Position numbers and translations under genes: made by a program. The notes beneath the pieces were generated by a model that saw only the letters and a list, made by a program, of their open reading frames with translations, had not been told where the DNA came from and made no database searches. Source: Lumbricus terrestris (lineage: Eukaryota; Annelida; Clitellata; Crassiclitellata; Lumbricidae). From it: a stretch of 64,000 bases of DNA. The stretch covers positions 95,240,198 to 95,304,197 of the forward strand of contig OX457036.1 in NCBI GenBank assembly GCA_949752735.1. Reading direction: 5' to 3'. Each line of letters opens with the position of its first letter. Position 1 is the stretch's first letter. Positions 1 through 12,800 of this stretch are shown here, piece after piece.

Positions 1-1837
1 TATTCCCTTCTAGGTAAGCGACGAGTTGCATGGCGACGACCTTTTCGATAAGCTTCGAGAGGAACGTAACATACGCTATCGGCCTATAGTTCCCGGGATT
101 AGTCGGATCCAATCCACCACTTTTCAGAGCAGGGATCAGGATTGACCTCTTCTGCGTTGATGGTAGAATGCCTTCCTGTAGAGATCGATTGCAGAGTGTT
201 GTGAGGAGAGGAAGTAAAATGTCGATGAATTCGTGAAGTAGGAAGGTCGGTATGGGATCTAGTTCACAGGACTTTGGTGGTGAAGAGAGAATAATGCGTC
301 GAAGTTCGGTACTTGTAACTGAATTCAATGTAGAGAGGTGACAGTCAGAGGGAGGATATTCAGGTGGCAGAGAGTCAGCAGTTGCCTGTCGAATGTCACG
401 AATCTTGGCATCAAGCGAAGCCAGGAAGTCATCCGCTGTAAAGAATGGAGTATCTGGAGGACGCTCAGGGCGACGACGGCCAAGGAGCGCAATGAATGTT
501 GTCCACAGTCGCTTAGGTTCCTTTGTGTGAGAAGCGATCTTGGCTTCCCAGTATGACCTTTCTTTCTCACGATACTGCCGGTGCATGCGGCGAACGTACT
601 GCACCCAGGTGGTGCGATCCGATGGTAGATTGGTGCGCCTGTATCTTCTCTCTAGGCAGCGAGCACGTCGTCTCAAGGAGTGGCACTCACTGTCGAACCA
701 AGGCGAGCTGAGGTTTCGGCGTATCGTGACTTTTCGCATTGGAAGAAATCGGTCAATCAGATCAGTCATGGTCGCTTCGTAGGCTTCAAAGGCTTCAGCA
801 ACTGTAAATTCAGTCAACGTTGATGGATCAGCAACGGCCGGAACCTCCAACAGCGCCGCGCCGAAAGCATCACGGTCCAATCCACGCCAGCTACGGACTT
901 GCCTGGTTAGAACGGTCAGGGCGTCGTGTAGAAACGGGATGTTGGCTGTGACGAGACCATGATCAGAGACGGTCGGCGGACGGATATGTAGATCTGTTAC
1001 CGCACAATCGTCTCGCGTTATGATGACATCAAGCCAGCCACCTTTGTCATGTGTTGGTCCGCTGACATGTTGAGTTAGACCGAACTGGTCAGTGATTGCT
1101 CGAAAATCAACCACCGATGGTAAAGTTGTGTTTTCAAGATGGAGGTTTAAATCTCCTGCGATGATGACCTGAGAATTGTAAGTTGCAAATTGTTCAAGTA
1201 CTGTAGAGAATTCATCGAAAAAGGTAGACGAGGGCAGGGTCGATCCAGGCCGGTAGACGGCTACTACTATGAGAGGTCCAGAAGGTGATGAGATAGAGAC
1301 TGCAAGCGCCTCAAACGTGGTCGGAGTCGAAGATAGCGCGATGTTCCGAGCTGACAGAGAATCACGGTGATAGATCACCAGACCACCTCCATTGGGGTCC
1401 GCATCTTGAACTCCAGGTCTCGGACGGTCTATGAAAGAGAAATCCGAGGGCAACGAGCGAGAAAGGGCAACATCGGTTGACGATCGATGCCATGACTCGG
1501 TGACGACGAGTATGTCAAGTTTTTCTGAGCGAATGGTTTCAGCGATCGCTAAGTATTTATGGCGTAGTGAGCGCACATTCCATGTTCCTAACTGGATACC
1601 TCTCCGCGCCGCTATAAAAGCTCCCGTTGACGGAGGAGGTAAAACTGGTGGAGGTTGAGGACACGGAGGGCAGTCTGGATGCCGTGTATGCTCCAGACGC
1701 TTTTGTTTACGAACAAAAGCCGGACACCACAAATTGTTATAAAACAGAGTCTTACGCGTAAAGCGAGGTATCCTGCTTTCAGTGTCCCGCAAAGAACATA
1801 TTAAATCACTCGTATACGAATAAGGTGTTGATAACAT
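1..1837 (-). CDS. LINE (non-LTR retrotransposon) endonuclease/reverse transcriptase ORF, 3' end outside window
   Basis: An uninterrupted minus-strand frame runs from an ATG at 1837 (in-frame TAA at 1862-1864 upstream) to the left edge, at least 612 codons with no stop. Residues about 83-295 are an APE-type endonuclease: a GTWNVRSLR start, a TESWH catalytic-Glu block, GGGLVIYHR, VYRPG, GDLNLHLE and the terminal SDHGLV catalytic His block. A linker follows, then the start of the reverse transcriptase (PGNYRPIAYVTFLSKLIEKV near the left edge). The YxDD catalytic box would lie outside the window. The order and wording fit the CR1/L2/Jockey superfamily; I cannot name the clade. Its product would nick target DNA and prime reverse transcription. 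The lack of stops over 1.8 kb suggests a young copy. No poly-A or target duplication can be assessed. Confidence 0.88.
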   Translation of the reverse strand, partial: MLSTPYSYTSDLICSLRDTESRIPRFTRKTLFYNNLWCPAFVRKQKRLEHTRHPDCPPCPQPPPVLPPPSTGAFIAARRGIQLGTWNVRSLRHKYLAIAETIRSEKLDILVVTESWHRSSTDVALSRSLPSDFSFIDRPRPGVQDADPNGGGLVIYHRDSLSARNIALSSTPTTFEALAVSISSPSGPLIVVAVYRPGSTLPSSTFFDEFSTVLEQFATYNSQVIIAGDLNLHLENTTLPSVVDFRAITDQFGLTQHVSGPTHDKGGWLDVIITRDDCAVTDLHIRPPTVSDHGLVTANIPFLHDALTVLTRQVRSWRGLDRDAFGAALLEVPAVADPSTLTEFTVAEAFEAYEATMTDLIDRFLPMRKVTIRRNLSSPWFDSECHSLRRRARCLERRYRRTNLPSDRTTWVQYVRRMHRQYREKERSYWEAKIASHTKEPKRLWTTFIALLGRRRPERPPDTPFFTADDFLASLDAKIRDIRQATADSLPPEYPPSDCHLSTLNSVTSTELRRIILSSPPKSCELDPIPTFLLHEFIDILLPLLTTLCNRSLQEGILPSTQKRSILIPALKSGGLDPTNPGNYRPIAYVTFLSKLIEKVVAMQLVAYLEGN

Positions 1838-2622
1838 GGCGGAGAACTGCTTTTGAAAGTTTTAGATTAAACTGGTAGGAAACGCTGCTTTAATCTATAA
1901 ATCAACGTTAATCCATGGCAGCATAATAATTAGTCTGTAAAGTTTTGCAGAAAAACTAAATCGTTTATTAAATAAAACTGTAGTTGTAGAAGACCAGTGG
2001 CCATTACACCCAGGGTGTCCATAACCCCCCGGTTGACACTAAAAGTCATCATCGTCATAAACCATGGACTCATCGCCCGTATACGTCCAACGGTTTATAA
2101 ATGCTCAAATACAATACAATACAATGTTTCACCATTAGTGATCATGCTATAGGCCTATTATAACGGCTGAAATATACCTAGGTAAATACAAACGCCTTTA
2201 CATGTTTGTAACTAAGACAACTGTAATGAGCGTCTGTACATTGCTATATTTAGAATCATTAGGAAGGTTTTGCAGAAAGTGCCCACGCTAAATATCTCAG
2301 AACCCTTTAACAAAGTCCACGGCTGCTGCTGGCGTGTTGTTTATTGTCTAACTATTTTACCATCAGCTGGCGTTGTTGCAGTTGTCGCTGTCTTGCCCTT
2401 ATTAGACTTGGCCTTCTTCGACGATACGAGCACAAGCTGAGCGACAAGCAGAAGGACGCAAATATTGGCCACCAGCTTCATCTTTCAATATTTTTACCTT
2501 CAGGGAATCCGATTATAACCAACTCCGATCAGCGAAACGACAGCTTTCAACACAAACACGCCTTTATATACCTGCTCGATTCTGCTTTCTTGTCATTCCT
2601 TCCTCCTCCTCCTACTTTTCCT

Positions 2623-2659
<37 letters not shown>

Positions 2660-3082
2660 ATTAGCAGATGCAATAAAAGACAGCAGTAGGCCTAGGTCCT
2701 CGGTGCATTTTGTTATGTTCAAACTAATGCGAAATTGTTCAGCGTTTAAGCCATTAGAAGCGACTAATAAGCACATTAACAGTCATCAAAAGATGAAATT
2801 GACGAACAATTGCATTGAACACCTGTCTACTGTGTACGAAATCCGTTATCCTACTGCGTTTACAACTGCTTTAGTGACCATTTCTGTGAGTGCGCTTTAT
2901 AATAAGCCATTTCTTAGCAAAATTCAGACAAGGTAGACTATTAATTTATCGAAATGCACCGAAGAACATAGCAAACCGATGCATTCATTGAATATCAATT
3001 CATTCATGCATCCATTCATAGAGACAACACTCAGAGACGCTCCCTACTACACCAAGGTCACATTATTGAGCTGAAAAGTGCT
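1838..3082. other. Non-genic stretch upstream of the LINE ORF
   Basis: No gene is recognised. It probably includes the LINE 5' region near 1838-2040. A (CAATA)n run lies at about 2105-2125. A phrase containing CATGGACTCATCGCCCGTA near 2063-2085 recurs in variant form near 42345 and 46070, so it belongs to a dispersed repeat. Confidence 0.4.
2597..2660 (+). repeat. (CCT)n pyrimidine tract
   Basis: About 64 bases made almost wholly of CCT/CTT triplets. The apparent Pro-rich reading frame over it is a by-product of the repeat. Confidence 0.85.
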
Positions 3083-3274
3083 TCAGATAGAATCCCAAGT
3101 AGCAGACGCAGCTTTTGGGAGTTCGTTCCAGACAGCTGGGACCACCACGGAAAAGGCTCGATTTTGCACAGTTGCAGTTCTTGCAGATAGAACCACTACC
3201 GGTAGTAGACTACCATTTCGGTGCAAACTGGAGAAGACGGCGATCTTGGATACCTGCCATTGGACCAAATTCAT
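3083..3274 (-). pseudogene. LINE ORF C-terminal remnant
   Basis: The minus-strand translation carries NRAFSVVVPAVWNELPKAAS, which matches the common C-terminal phrase of CR1/L2-type ORF2 proteins (RAFSVAAPxLWNxLP). Only about 60 residues remain and there is no RT core, so this is a 5'-truncated, decayed copy. Confidence 0.7.
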
Positions 3275-3649
3275 GGCCGTATCTCAGACGTTCTCATCTC
3301 GTGTTGGGCAACCAGAACAGGGTCTAAAAATTGACCTCTGAAAGTTTAGACTTCGGGCCATCCATATAACACATACGCAAAAATAGTATTTTCTTTCTCC
3401 CTCCCCTTACCCTCCATAGGCCTACCTTTTAATGCAACCCCCGCAAAGGTTAGTTGGCTAAAGTCGTCAGTGAAACATTGTTTTCATTTATGTAGACCTA
3501 TTCTGCGATATGTGTTCTTGTGAATGTTTCAACTGCGTGATTGTACATTGTATCCGCTGGCGGTCTGTTATCAGGATTGTTGATAAAATGTACCTATTAT
3601 TCAGTGGCGTAGACAAGGGGGTTTGGTGGGTTACACCACCCCCCATTGG

Positions 3650-3934
3650 CCACAGAGAGCCAACCAAACTGCCATAACCCCAAACAAACTAATCACAATA
3701 ATAATAGGCTACTTGTATAAATATTTTTGCGTTATACCGAAATTTGCCCTGCTCGCTCCAAAATTTACATTGATAGTAATTGTAATTCTAATATGAATAT
3801 GAATTCTATTATTAATAGTAGTAGTAGTAGTAGTATTGCGCCTAATATTGTTATTATTAGGCCTATTTTAAAATTATTTTTATTATTGTGATTAGTTTGT
3901 TTGGGGTTATGGCAGTTTGGTTGGCTCTCTGTGG
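3650..3934. repeat. Long inverted repeat, 54-bp perfect arms
   Basis: Bases 3650-3703 are the exact reverse complement of 3881-3934; the arms begin CCACAGAGAGCCAACC and end with GGTTGGCTCTCTGTGG. The spacer is about 177 bp and AT-rich, with short TAG/ATT runs. It may be a foldback or MITE; no target duplication was identified. Confidence 0.85.
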
Positions 3935-3989
3935 CATGATGTTTTCAACGCAAATTTTAGTTCTGATTAGTCCATATTATTGTTCCGTT

Positions 3990-4930
3990 TTTCCGCAGGG
4001 TGGGTTGTGTGGGGGTCAGGGTATGGTGAGGATGAGATGGGTATTGGTGGGATGGGGCCGGGGCAGGATGCGGTGGGACCAAGGTGAAACCAATGTGAAA
4101 CATTATCTTTGTCATGACTTTCATATGTTGAACAGTTGAACCTTTTGCGGGGTGGGGCGGTATGGAGGGGTGGGATATGGGGTTGGGGTATCCCTGACTT
4201 GGGGTGGAGGTGGGATGGGGTCGAACGATATGGGCTGAAGTTAGTCGGGTGGGGCGAAGTGGGAAGGAGTGTTGGACGAAAAATCGAAATTTACTCAGGC
4301 GAATGGGCTGTTTAGGAGCGGTGCGGAGTGGGGCGGGGTTGGGGCGCGGTTTGGGCGGGGATGGGGCGGGGTGGGGCAGGGTGGGGAGTGGTGAGAGCGG
4401 TTGGAATATGGGGTTGTAGTGCGCCGAGTGGGGTCAAAGTGGGAAGAAAAGGTCAAAGTGAAAAAAATGAATCATTATTTTTATGAATTTCAGATGTTGA
4501 GCATTTTACAGAATGGGGGGAGCGTAGGGGTGGGAATGGGGTGGCGTTAGCCGGAATTGTGTGGAGGTGGGTTAGGGTTGGACGGTAGAGGTGTGGGGTT
4601 AAAGTGAAGCGGGTGCGTTCAAAGTGAGAAGGAGGGTTGACCGGGAAACTAAAAAATTACTTTAGACAGGTGGTCTATGTGAGGGGCGAATTTGGGGAAG
4701 GTTGGGTGAGGTGGCGGAGTTGGGACTGGGGACTGAAGTGGGGTTTTGTGGGATGTGGTCGGTCAGGGTAATGGCGCGGTAGGACCGGTTTGAAAACAAA
4801 TTGAAACAATAGTTTTCATGAATTTCATATCTTGAGCATTTTATGGGGTGGGTTGGGTGGAAGGGTGGAGTTGGGTGGCTGGGCATGGGGTGGGGTGGGT
4901 AAAAGTTAGGGTAGAGGTGGGGTATTAACC
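3990..4930 (+). repeat. G-rich tandem array with quadruplex potential
   Basis: The plus strand has dozens of GGGG/GGGTGGGG runs. A less G-rich segment recurs at about 4079-4139, 4447-4508 and 4790-4846, each containing TGAAAC or GTGAAA and then a variant of CATGAATTTCATATGTTGAG. The array is therefore imperfectly tandem with a period of about 340-370 bp. Open frames over it reflect biased composition. Confidence 0.75.
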
Positions 4931-5278
4931 TTTGTGAATCACAGCTTTTACAAAATTGTATATCTGCATCATTTGGATAAAGTTATATTTTTACATATGC
5001 ATGATGCCTATAGGCCTACTAGTCAAAGTGACCGAACGTTCCACTTTGGGAACATAATTATGCATAATTCTTGCATCAACTAAATTTTTTAATTTTTTGT
5101 CACTGATTGCCTCTAATTAGGCTGTAAACTCTAACATAAGCTTAGTGAAATTCTGAAGTGATAGAATGACGATTTCAGTATCTGGGATGATAAAGGTTAA
5201 AGCCCAGACTTATAACCTGCATAGGCCTCCGTGGTAATTTGTTTAGACTTGCGCGCATATATAATTTTATCATAATAG

Positions 5279-5424
5279 CATAGGTGCAATCACGTCCTAA
5301 AAGTTGGGAGGGACCATAATGAATCACGTCCTAAAAGTTGGGGGACCATAATAGTCAAGTTAGGGGGCCACTCAAAAGTTGGGGGGACGCGTCCCGTGGG
5401 TCCCATAGGGTGGTTGCGCCTATG
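5279..5424. mobile_element. Short TIR element (MITE-like)
   Basis: The left end CATAGGTGCAATC is the near-perfect inverse of the right end GGTTGCGCCTATG. Inside, AATCACGTCCTAAAAGTTGG occurs twice in tandem, with GGGACC blocks. A target duplication is not clear (TCATAATAG against TCATATAG). Confidence 0.45.
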
Positions 5425-8193
5425 TCATATAGGCCTATTTTCTGTAGAGAAACTCGACGAAGCCAGTTGGAATAAACTGGTCCTCAACAGATTACCACTT
5501 CATAAGACGCGATGTTCCCCAACCCTTCGAGTCATCGCTCGAATATAGAGAGACAAAGATGAGACATTTTTATGTCCAGCCTATCTTTGAAGTTCGTCGA
5601 TTACGCAGCCTTGTTTGTTTATTAACGCGCAGACGTGTCACATGCGGCTTTAGTCATCAGAATTTTTTTGAGTCATACATAGGCACATTAGGCAGGCTAG
5701 TTTACTTGAAAGCGTTAAACCATGTCGCTGTTGAAATTTGAATTCGATGTCGACGCAATGACATTGTTGATAGCCAATTGGTTTACAGTTGCGGTCATAT
5801 TTGCTGGGACATTTGCTGGGACATTTGCTGGGATTGTGTGTGCGAGTCACCTGAAAATTTAGGTGACTCGCTTAATCGAGGTGAATCATTTAAGAGTCAG
5901 CGGTTGACTTGTTAGCCTATTAGGTCAAGTTTCGGACTTGTTTTCAGTTTTTACTTTGGCAATTTGAGTTGATATATTGGCAATTCGCATTCTGAGTAGG
6001 TCTACGGCAACGCTTGATGGAGTCTATTCTACTTGTTTTCCTAGTTCTTTGACCCGTCTTCTAATCGCTTTTCATCTCTTCTGTAGGCCTACTTGTTTCT
6101 TTGCAAGCTGCTTTCTATGAGTGTTTCACTGGAAAAGGATTGATGTCGTTAACGACCGTCGTTGTGAAATCTTTGCACGAGAGGAAAAAATAATGGTCAC
6201 GGTTAAATTTTGTTAGCAAGAACTTGAAAATTGAAAAGCTGGAAATTAAGAACAGTGGTCTTTTTCGTTGAAGTTTCTTACTTCAAATTTCTCAATTTCT
6301 TTTGTGTATCGTTTTTAATATGAATATTGTCTTTAGTGTGAAGAAATTCGTTAAAAATCAAAAGTGGGCCTAGTAGTCAAAAGTATTGCAGGTTGTCAGT
6401 TCTGTTAGTAGTTAAGATTTATGCCCATTTCTTCTGTTATTTGCGTGCTTGTGAATTGTTTCAATTGAATAATTGTACAGTGTATAGCCTACACTGTAAC
6501 TGGTTGCGGTCTGTCAACCGGGCAGTTTCAATAAAGAATAATATGAACTAACTTCAGCACCTCTGATAAATTGTGTCATAAATATATCATATCACGACGT
6601 TCTACATGTATAAACTTTCTTTGGGGCAGCTGTACATGAATCACAATTTAATATTACCGTGTTCTTCCAATCCTAGGCTAATCTTATCATAATCTATTCC
6701 GTGTTTCGTTACCGTATCCAAAAAATTACTTTACCTCTTCTTATATTAATTTTATTATCTGTCTATTTTACTTTTTCATTTATTTATTTATTACGAGAAC
6801 TTGTATAGCAACTCTTCAATTGGACAACTCAGAGGCGCTCCCAACCCAAGCGCAGTCAAATAAAACTGTTTTAAAGTGAAAGAGAGGAACGATTTGAGAC
6901 GAATTTATGCAAATGAAGCGGAGCGTCAATGAAAGACCAATCCAGGTCGAGGGCTTATCACAGAGACGGCATTGGAACATTGCTTCAACCCGACCCACAT
7001 TGGTTTAGATCTGTATGCTTTTGTTGTATTGTATTGTATTGTATCAAAACATTTATAAAGCACCTCTACTAGAGTGAACCGTTCAGAGGCGCTCCCAGTA
7101 CCAAAGGCGGTGCAGGTCGGACTTGTAAACGCTTTTGTCTACACTCTACAAGCAAGTGCTACATGTAGATTAGAATCGCATAAATATTTACCGTAGTAGC
7201 CTATGAGTAATGCTTCTTCTTTTCTTGGTCGATGAGGCTTGAATAATGAGTAATGCAATTAAGGTCAAAAACAAGTAGCATGAAATTCCGCCTTCTGCAG
7301 GTTGCTTATAGGACGAGTATAAACCCTAAATTATATATTTGTGCAAGTATCAGCCAGATTTTATGTGAGAAATAATAAAATTCAGTGCAATAAAAACGCT
7401 CGGCGTTCAATTGGGTTACCGTAGCCTACATATACACAGCCGGTGGGCTGCAATCACGCGTCCCATGGCACATGCGGCCTTGTACAATAAGGCCTGTGGG
7501 CTAGTAGGCCTACAACAAGGCCTCGTAGGCTTATCCGCCGTAGCCAGAACCCCGACGAGTAGGGATAATCACGTTTGTTCGGACGGTAGTTGTGTAAAAG
7601 AAATAATTATATAGCATGTATATATAAATATATGACCAACAAACAGACCCATTTATTCTTTTATATAATATATATATGCATTCAATAGAAAGCCTGTAAA
7701 TGTACTGGATTTTGATTATAATATTATATGCATACGAGTGCCTATAAAATTATAAGCTAATACTATAATGCTTGTTCGTATGAGTACATAATAAAACGAC
7801 TAATATAAATGTATATATATATATATATTTATACATATATGAACTTTATATTGTGTGAGTATACATGCAAATGTTTATCCAGCTTGACTGCGATACTACG
7901 ACGTCGAAAATGACCTTGACACAAATTTACAAGTTGTTCAAAACACGCACTAGGCCTATATAATTATCAGAAGTACTGTAGGCTTAGCACTGAATACAAT
8001 AAAGCCTATTCTAATTGGCTTCGTCTTCAAATCTGTGTCAGTTGGCCTATCTTCAGATCGTGCACATAGGCTACTGCTGGTTTGTAAGCAAGGTACAGTT
8101 AATTTGTTTAACAGGAAGACCGCAGCCTCGATATTTCTTCGATAAGACTTGTTTCTCTTGGTCTGTAGACCGCATTGTTTTTCGTCCGGCAAA
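5425..8193. other. Non-genic region upstream of gene A
   Basis: No gene is seen. Contents are a small perfect hairpin at 5842-5871 (GCGAGTCACCT arms), a (TTGTA)n run at about 7018-7044, two short AGAGGCGCTCCCA phrases near 6829 and 7084 that resemble the SINE tail found elsewhere in the window, and AT-rich TATATA tracts at about 7617-7850. The promoter of gene A must lie in the distal part, but I cannot place a TATA box or start site with confidence. Confidence 0.5.
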
Positions 8194-9788
8194 ATGTTTC
8201 AGATATCGGAGATTTTCTTCTTCACTGCAGTTTCTGTGCTGACAGCAATTCTGCTGAAGACATGGAGTGGTAAGAAGAAATCAAGACTCCCTAATCCACC
8301 TTCAATTCCGTCTCTCCCTTTCGTTGGATCGTTGCCTTTCATGAGGGGCTTCGATCATCTGCCGAAATTCTTTATGCAGAAATCTGAGGAACTTGGACCG
8401 ATCTTTACGTTTATGATGGGAAGCAAGTAAGTGCTAAAAATGTTGCATAGCTTAAATAGAATGGTCAGCGTTTATCTATTTCGAGAGCACTTTAGTTTCT
8501 GTATATATCTTGTTACGAGAATTGTAGCCTTTAATATCATTTGAATGGGGGATCGGGGATGCTTTAAGGTGTGGTGATTAACACAACTGACTGTCAATCC
8601 AGAGGTTGGAAAATCCGTCCCAATGGCTGTAAATTTGATTCGGAATGTCTGCTCGATATGCGCTATCTAACCAACTCATGATGTGGGGCGCGGTGGTGTA
8701 GTGGTGGCGTCGTTGCCTAGAAGCCGGAAGGTTCGAGGTTCGAATCCAGCTCACGTCGCTGCGTAGGGACCTTGGGCAAGTCCTTCACTCGCAATTGCTC
8801 AGCGCTTCGGCGTGAAACTCCGATGCAGTGTCCGCTCTGCAGTCGGGAGCGCCTCTGAGTAAAGAGAGAGCTTGAAGGGGCGCTATAACAAGTGCACATA
8901 CAAACAGACTACACTGTCCGCACGCTGTCGATATGAAGATGAGACGGTGAGGGAGAGGATTGGCAATAAAATGCGGGGACAGCCAAGAGGCCACGGGTGG
9001 AAGACCGATGGATGGAACGACTGGTAGAGAGGATTCCGCGATAGAGTAGGTCATGATGTAGTGATGGAGCAGAGCTAGCCAGACAATTTGGCATGGAGAG
9101 CAGACATTGAATGGGAGGCGCATGCGAATGGGAAGCCAGTGAATGGAGTCGCGGATAAAAGAAGATATGTGGGCAAACTCTGCCACGCTTCTATAAGGGG
9201 GAGGCAGCAGCGCTCGTGATGGCCTGAACCTTCCTTAGAGGCATTTATTGAGTTAAATCATCCTGATGCTTTGCATACATCAATGCTGCTTTGCGTCCAT
9301 TTTGGTTTTCAGTATTACAGTAGGCCACGTATGTTTTGAAAGTGTAATCTGTGCAAATGGGATGAAGACAAGTTCTGTCCAGCGAAAGTGAGGTTTTCTT
9401 TCTGCGGTACTAGCTCTAAAACCGAATGATTTTGTAGACGATGTCTTGTTCTGAATTCGTTCGAAGTCATCGAAGAGGCGCTTGTCAGAAATGCGACGTG
9501 CTATGCAGACAGACCTGGATTCTTTCTCGATTGGTTCACTGGCAACAAATTGAACAAAGGTCTCAGATTAATTTGTTATTTGTGATGTTTTATCAAATTT
9601 AGTAAAGTTTTTATACATGTCTTGAAATTTGCAAGGTATTGCATCCACTGACTTGGTTAATCATAGCTGATCTCTCTCTGTCTCTGTCTCTGTTTCTGTC
9701 TCTGTCTCTATATCTGTATCTATCTCTGTCTTTGTATATGTCTCTGACTGTCTGTGTGTCTCTGTCTCTTTGTCTGTCAGCCTGTCTG

Positions 9789-9833
<45 letters not shown>

Positions 9834-12800
9834 GGTCCGTGACTTTGGGTTTCTTCTGAATAGGGTACTATAGTTTGACATCACCATCCCCGCCTTAGTC
9901 ACCACTGAGTCAACCAGCGACGGCACAGAGTGTGCTGAACGAAGGCAGTAGACAATGCCAAGAACAAAGTAAGGTCATGAGAAGACATGAGAAGAGCAGA
10001 TATTGAGTAATTTGTGGTTTTGGTGTTTCGTGCTGTATTGTATTGCATTGTATTGTATTGTGTTGTGTTGTATTGTGTTGTGTTGTATTGTATATGAGAA
10101 TTTGTAATTAGCTATTCAGCATGACAGCCCCGAGAAAATAAGAAAGACTTCAAGCAACAAAGGGCTGAAGTTGACACCCCAATGAAATCCTACTATGGAT
10201 AGAGGGGGAGGTACTCCCACATAATTATAAAGTAGATTGGTCTACACTGACAAAGGCGCGGTAACCATTTCCCGGGAAACTAGGAGATCACTCGATCAGC
10301 AGACCGGAGAGGGTGGGAAGAGACTGCGGAGAGGGGTTTGTGCATGCATCAAGTCACAAAGGGATTTGAGTACTTGAGACCATGAGCAGTACTTAGCATT
10401 GGATACGAGAGGCAACAGGAAGCCAACGTAAAACACCAGTCATATACATGTAGGTCTATCGGTAGACATGTTGGAGTAGCTAGAGAGACGAGCTCATAAT
10501 AATTGACTAGGGATGATAAGCTCAGCAAATAGCAGGTTGCAGTACTCAGTTGATTCGACGGCAGATAAAAACCATGAACAATGGCTGTAAAGACAGAAGA
10601 CAAAACAGATCTGGATGACTCTCAGGTGCATCAGGTGATATGTTATTAGGGTGATTCAAGTTCTGTAGGGAAAAAATGAAAGTTAGAAATTAAAAGACGC
10701 TCTTTACTTTTTGTGTTCCTTTTAGTTTGTGGATCAAAACTGTGAAATATTGTAGCAATTGGTTTGCATTTAGTTCTGCCTCACGGAGCTCAAAGTTTTC
10801 ACAGATTTATTTAACTAGGTTTTATTTGCGTGTAAAGCATTTTAAATTAGTTACCTAATTTTTTATAATATAGAACTTAAATGAGTGTATAAATTGAGCA
10901 TAAACAAAATGATGATGTGTGCAAACAACCAAATTTGTTAATTTGTCATTATAATTTAGGCAAAACAAATTATTGCAAAACCATTCAAAATGCAAAATGC
11001 TTGTTAGCATTTTGAATACATAGCAACAGCAATATTATGGCTGGAGCCAGGCTAAAGACTTCTATTCATCTTAATAGAGAACCTTAAGAGACATTTTGAG
11101 GTAGGGTAATGCCTACAATCTTGAATGTTTACAGTTTTCTTTCCAAAGAAAGAGAAACTTTTCTCAGTACGTGGTAGTGAAAATGTTGGTCAATACATCG
11201 AAATCTGTGCAAAAGGCTAAAGTAAGATTATTCCAAATGCAGTTCTAAGAAACATTGTTCGGAAACTGAATGCATGAGGCCTAAAAAAATACAGATGCAT
11301 CTGATGTAACAAGAATTGTAGGTGAAGAACACAGACAACTGACAAAAGATGACTGTTTGCGTTTGCAATCAATAAATATTCTCTTTCATATTGGTCATCG
11401 TGAGGTCATGAGTAGGCCCTATAATTAAAATTGAAGAAGATAACAAGCTTGCCATGAGAATATTTCTTGTGGATCAGCAATCAGGAACAAATTATGCAAT
11501 GGTGCAGTTGGACTAGATACAAAATTGACCAATAAGAAGAAAACAAAAAAAGAAATGAAAGAAATACGCAGGCTATACGGTGTAAAAAAATGGAAAAACA
11601 CAAGAGGCATTGGAATAGCCTATCTAAGTCACGAGCAGTTGTTTACATCATGTTTCGAAAGTGAGTCAAAGCAGATTAAGCAGATAAGTAGCATATTTGA
11701 ATGAACAGTTCTGAAATTTTGTGAAGAAACCTTTTGCGAAAACTCAATTTCCATTGACATCTGACTATGAGAATAAGAGAAAACGAGAGAAGTTTTGTTC
11801 TTTGAATATCATTCCACCAAATCGTGCTTCTGCATTGGGTCAAGCAAATATCACCAATCACCAGCAAAAAGGCAGACTACATTTTAGCAGCTGGAGGTTA
11901 ATTGCAAAGATAAAGTAGGCTATCCATGTTTCCACTGTCGTTCAGCGGCATGTGATTTCAACGTTCGTCAAATATTGAAGTTGGCTTTGCTTGTAAGGCA
12001 ACTGGGCTGAAAGATTATATTGTTTGAGCTCAGTATTATCCTTCTTGGACATTTTCATTGCCTGGGGCATTTTGTGAGTGCCGAGTGCACTCAACCATGC
12101 ACACTGGATGGCTGAACTTAAATCAAATCAACACAAAATGAAGTAGCTGGTTGTTTAAAATATGGATTATTTTTAACTTTACATGTCTCAATGCATATGA
12201 TGCACTGTTGCTCCATGTAGTGATCTGCACTTGATACAAAAGAAAACAAAATTTTATCTGCATCAAAAGTAATTTCCAACTTGTAAAACTGGTTCAAAAG
12301 CAGTTGACTGCTACTTAATGTAAACTTATGGTGCTTTTTCCTATTGGTGAGGAATTGGCACCATTTGGCTTCTTTTCGTAAACCGTTTGAACATTGCAGT
12401 CAGATACGTCATTTGTTCAAGAAGATGATGATAAATGGTAACAATCTCCAAATATTAAGATGCTAATGAGATTGTTAGCACTCTTTAACTTGTTGGTTAC
12501 AATTAGGAAGGAGGGATCAACATTCGATTCCACATTGACGAAGTGCGAAGATCAAATTCGAATAAAATCAATTAAACTTTTAATTACTTTTAATAAATTA
12601 AGATATATTGGCAATTAAAACAATGGATACTAGCTTCTTAGGTAGTATTGCATCGTTTTTATTAGACTAGATTATGAAATTTTTTCAGAAAAAAAATTAT
12701 TTTCTCAAATGTAATTTTTCGACAATTCAGATTAAAATTAAATAATTTCAAGGTCGATGAGGCAAAACTAAATATTATCCGAGTTCATTCAAATTTTGGG

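Noticed and set aside
8149..8193. Upstream ATG extending gene A
   Set aside because: The extra 15 residues precede the membrane anchor and have no counterpart in the paralogues. The ATG at 8194 aligns with the starts of C, D and E.
9639..9842. Leu/Ser-rich frame
   Set aside because: Translation of the (TC)n microsatellite.
10349..10603. 84-codon minus frame suspected to be LINE-derived
   Set aside because: The wording only vaguely resembles an RT tail and no diagnostic phrase is present.
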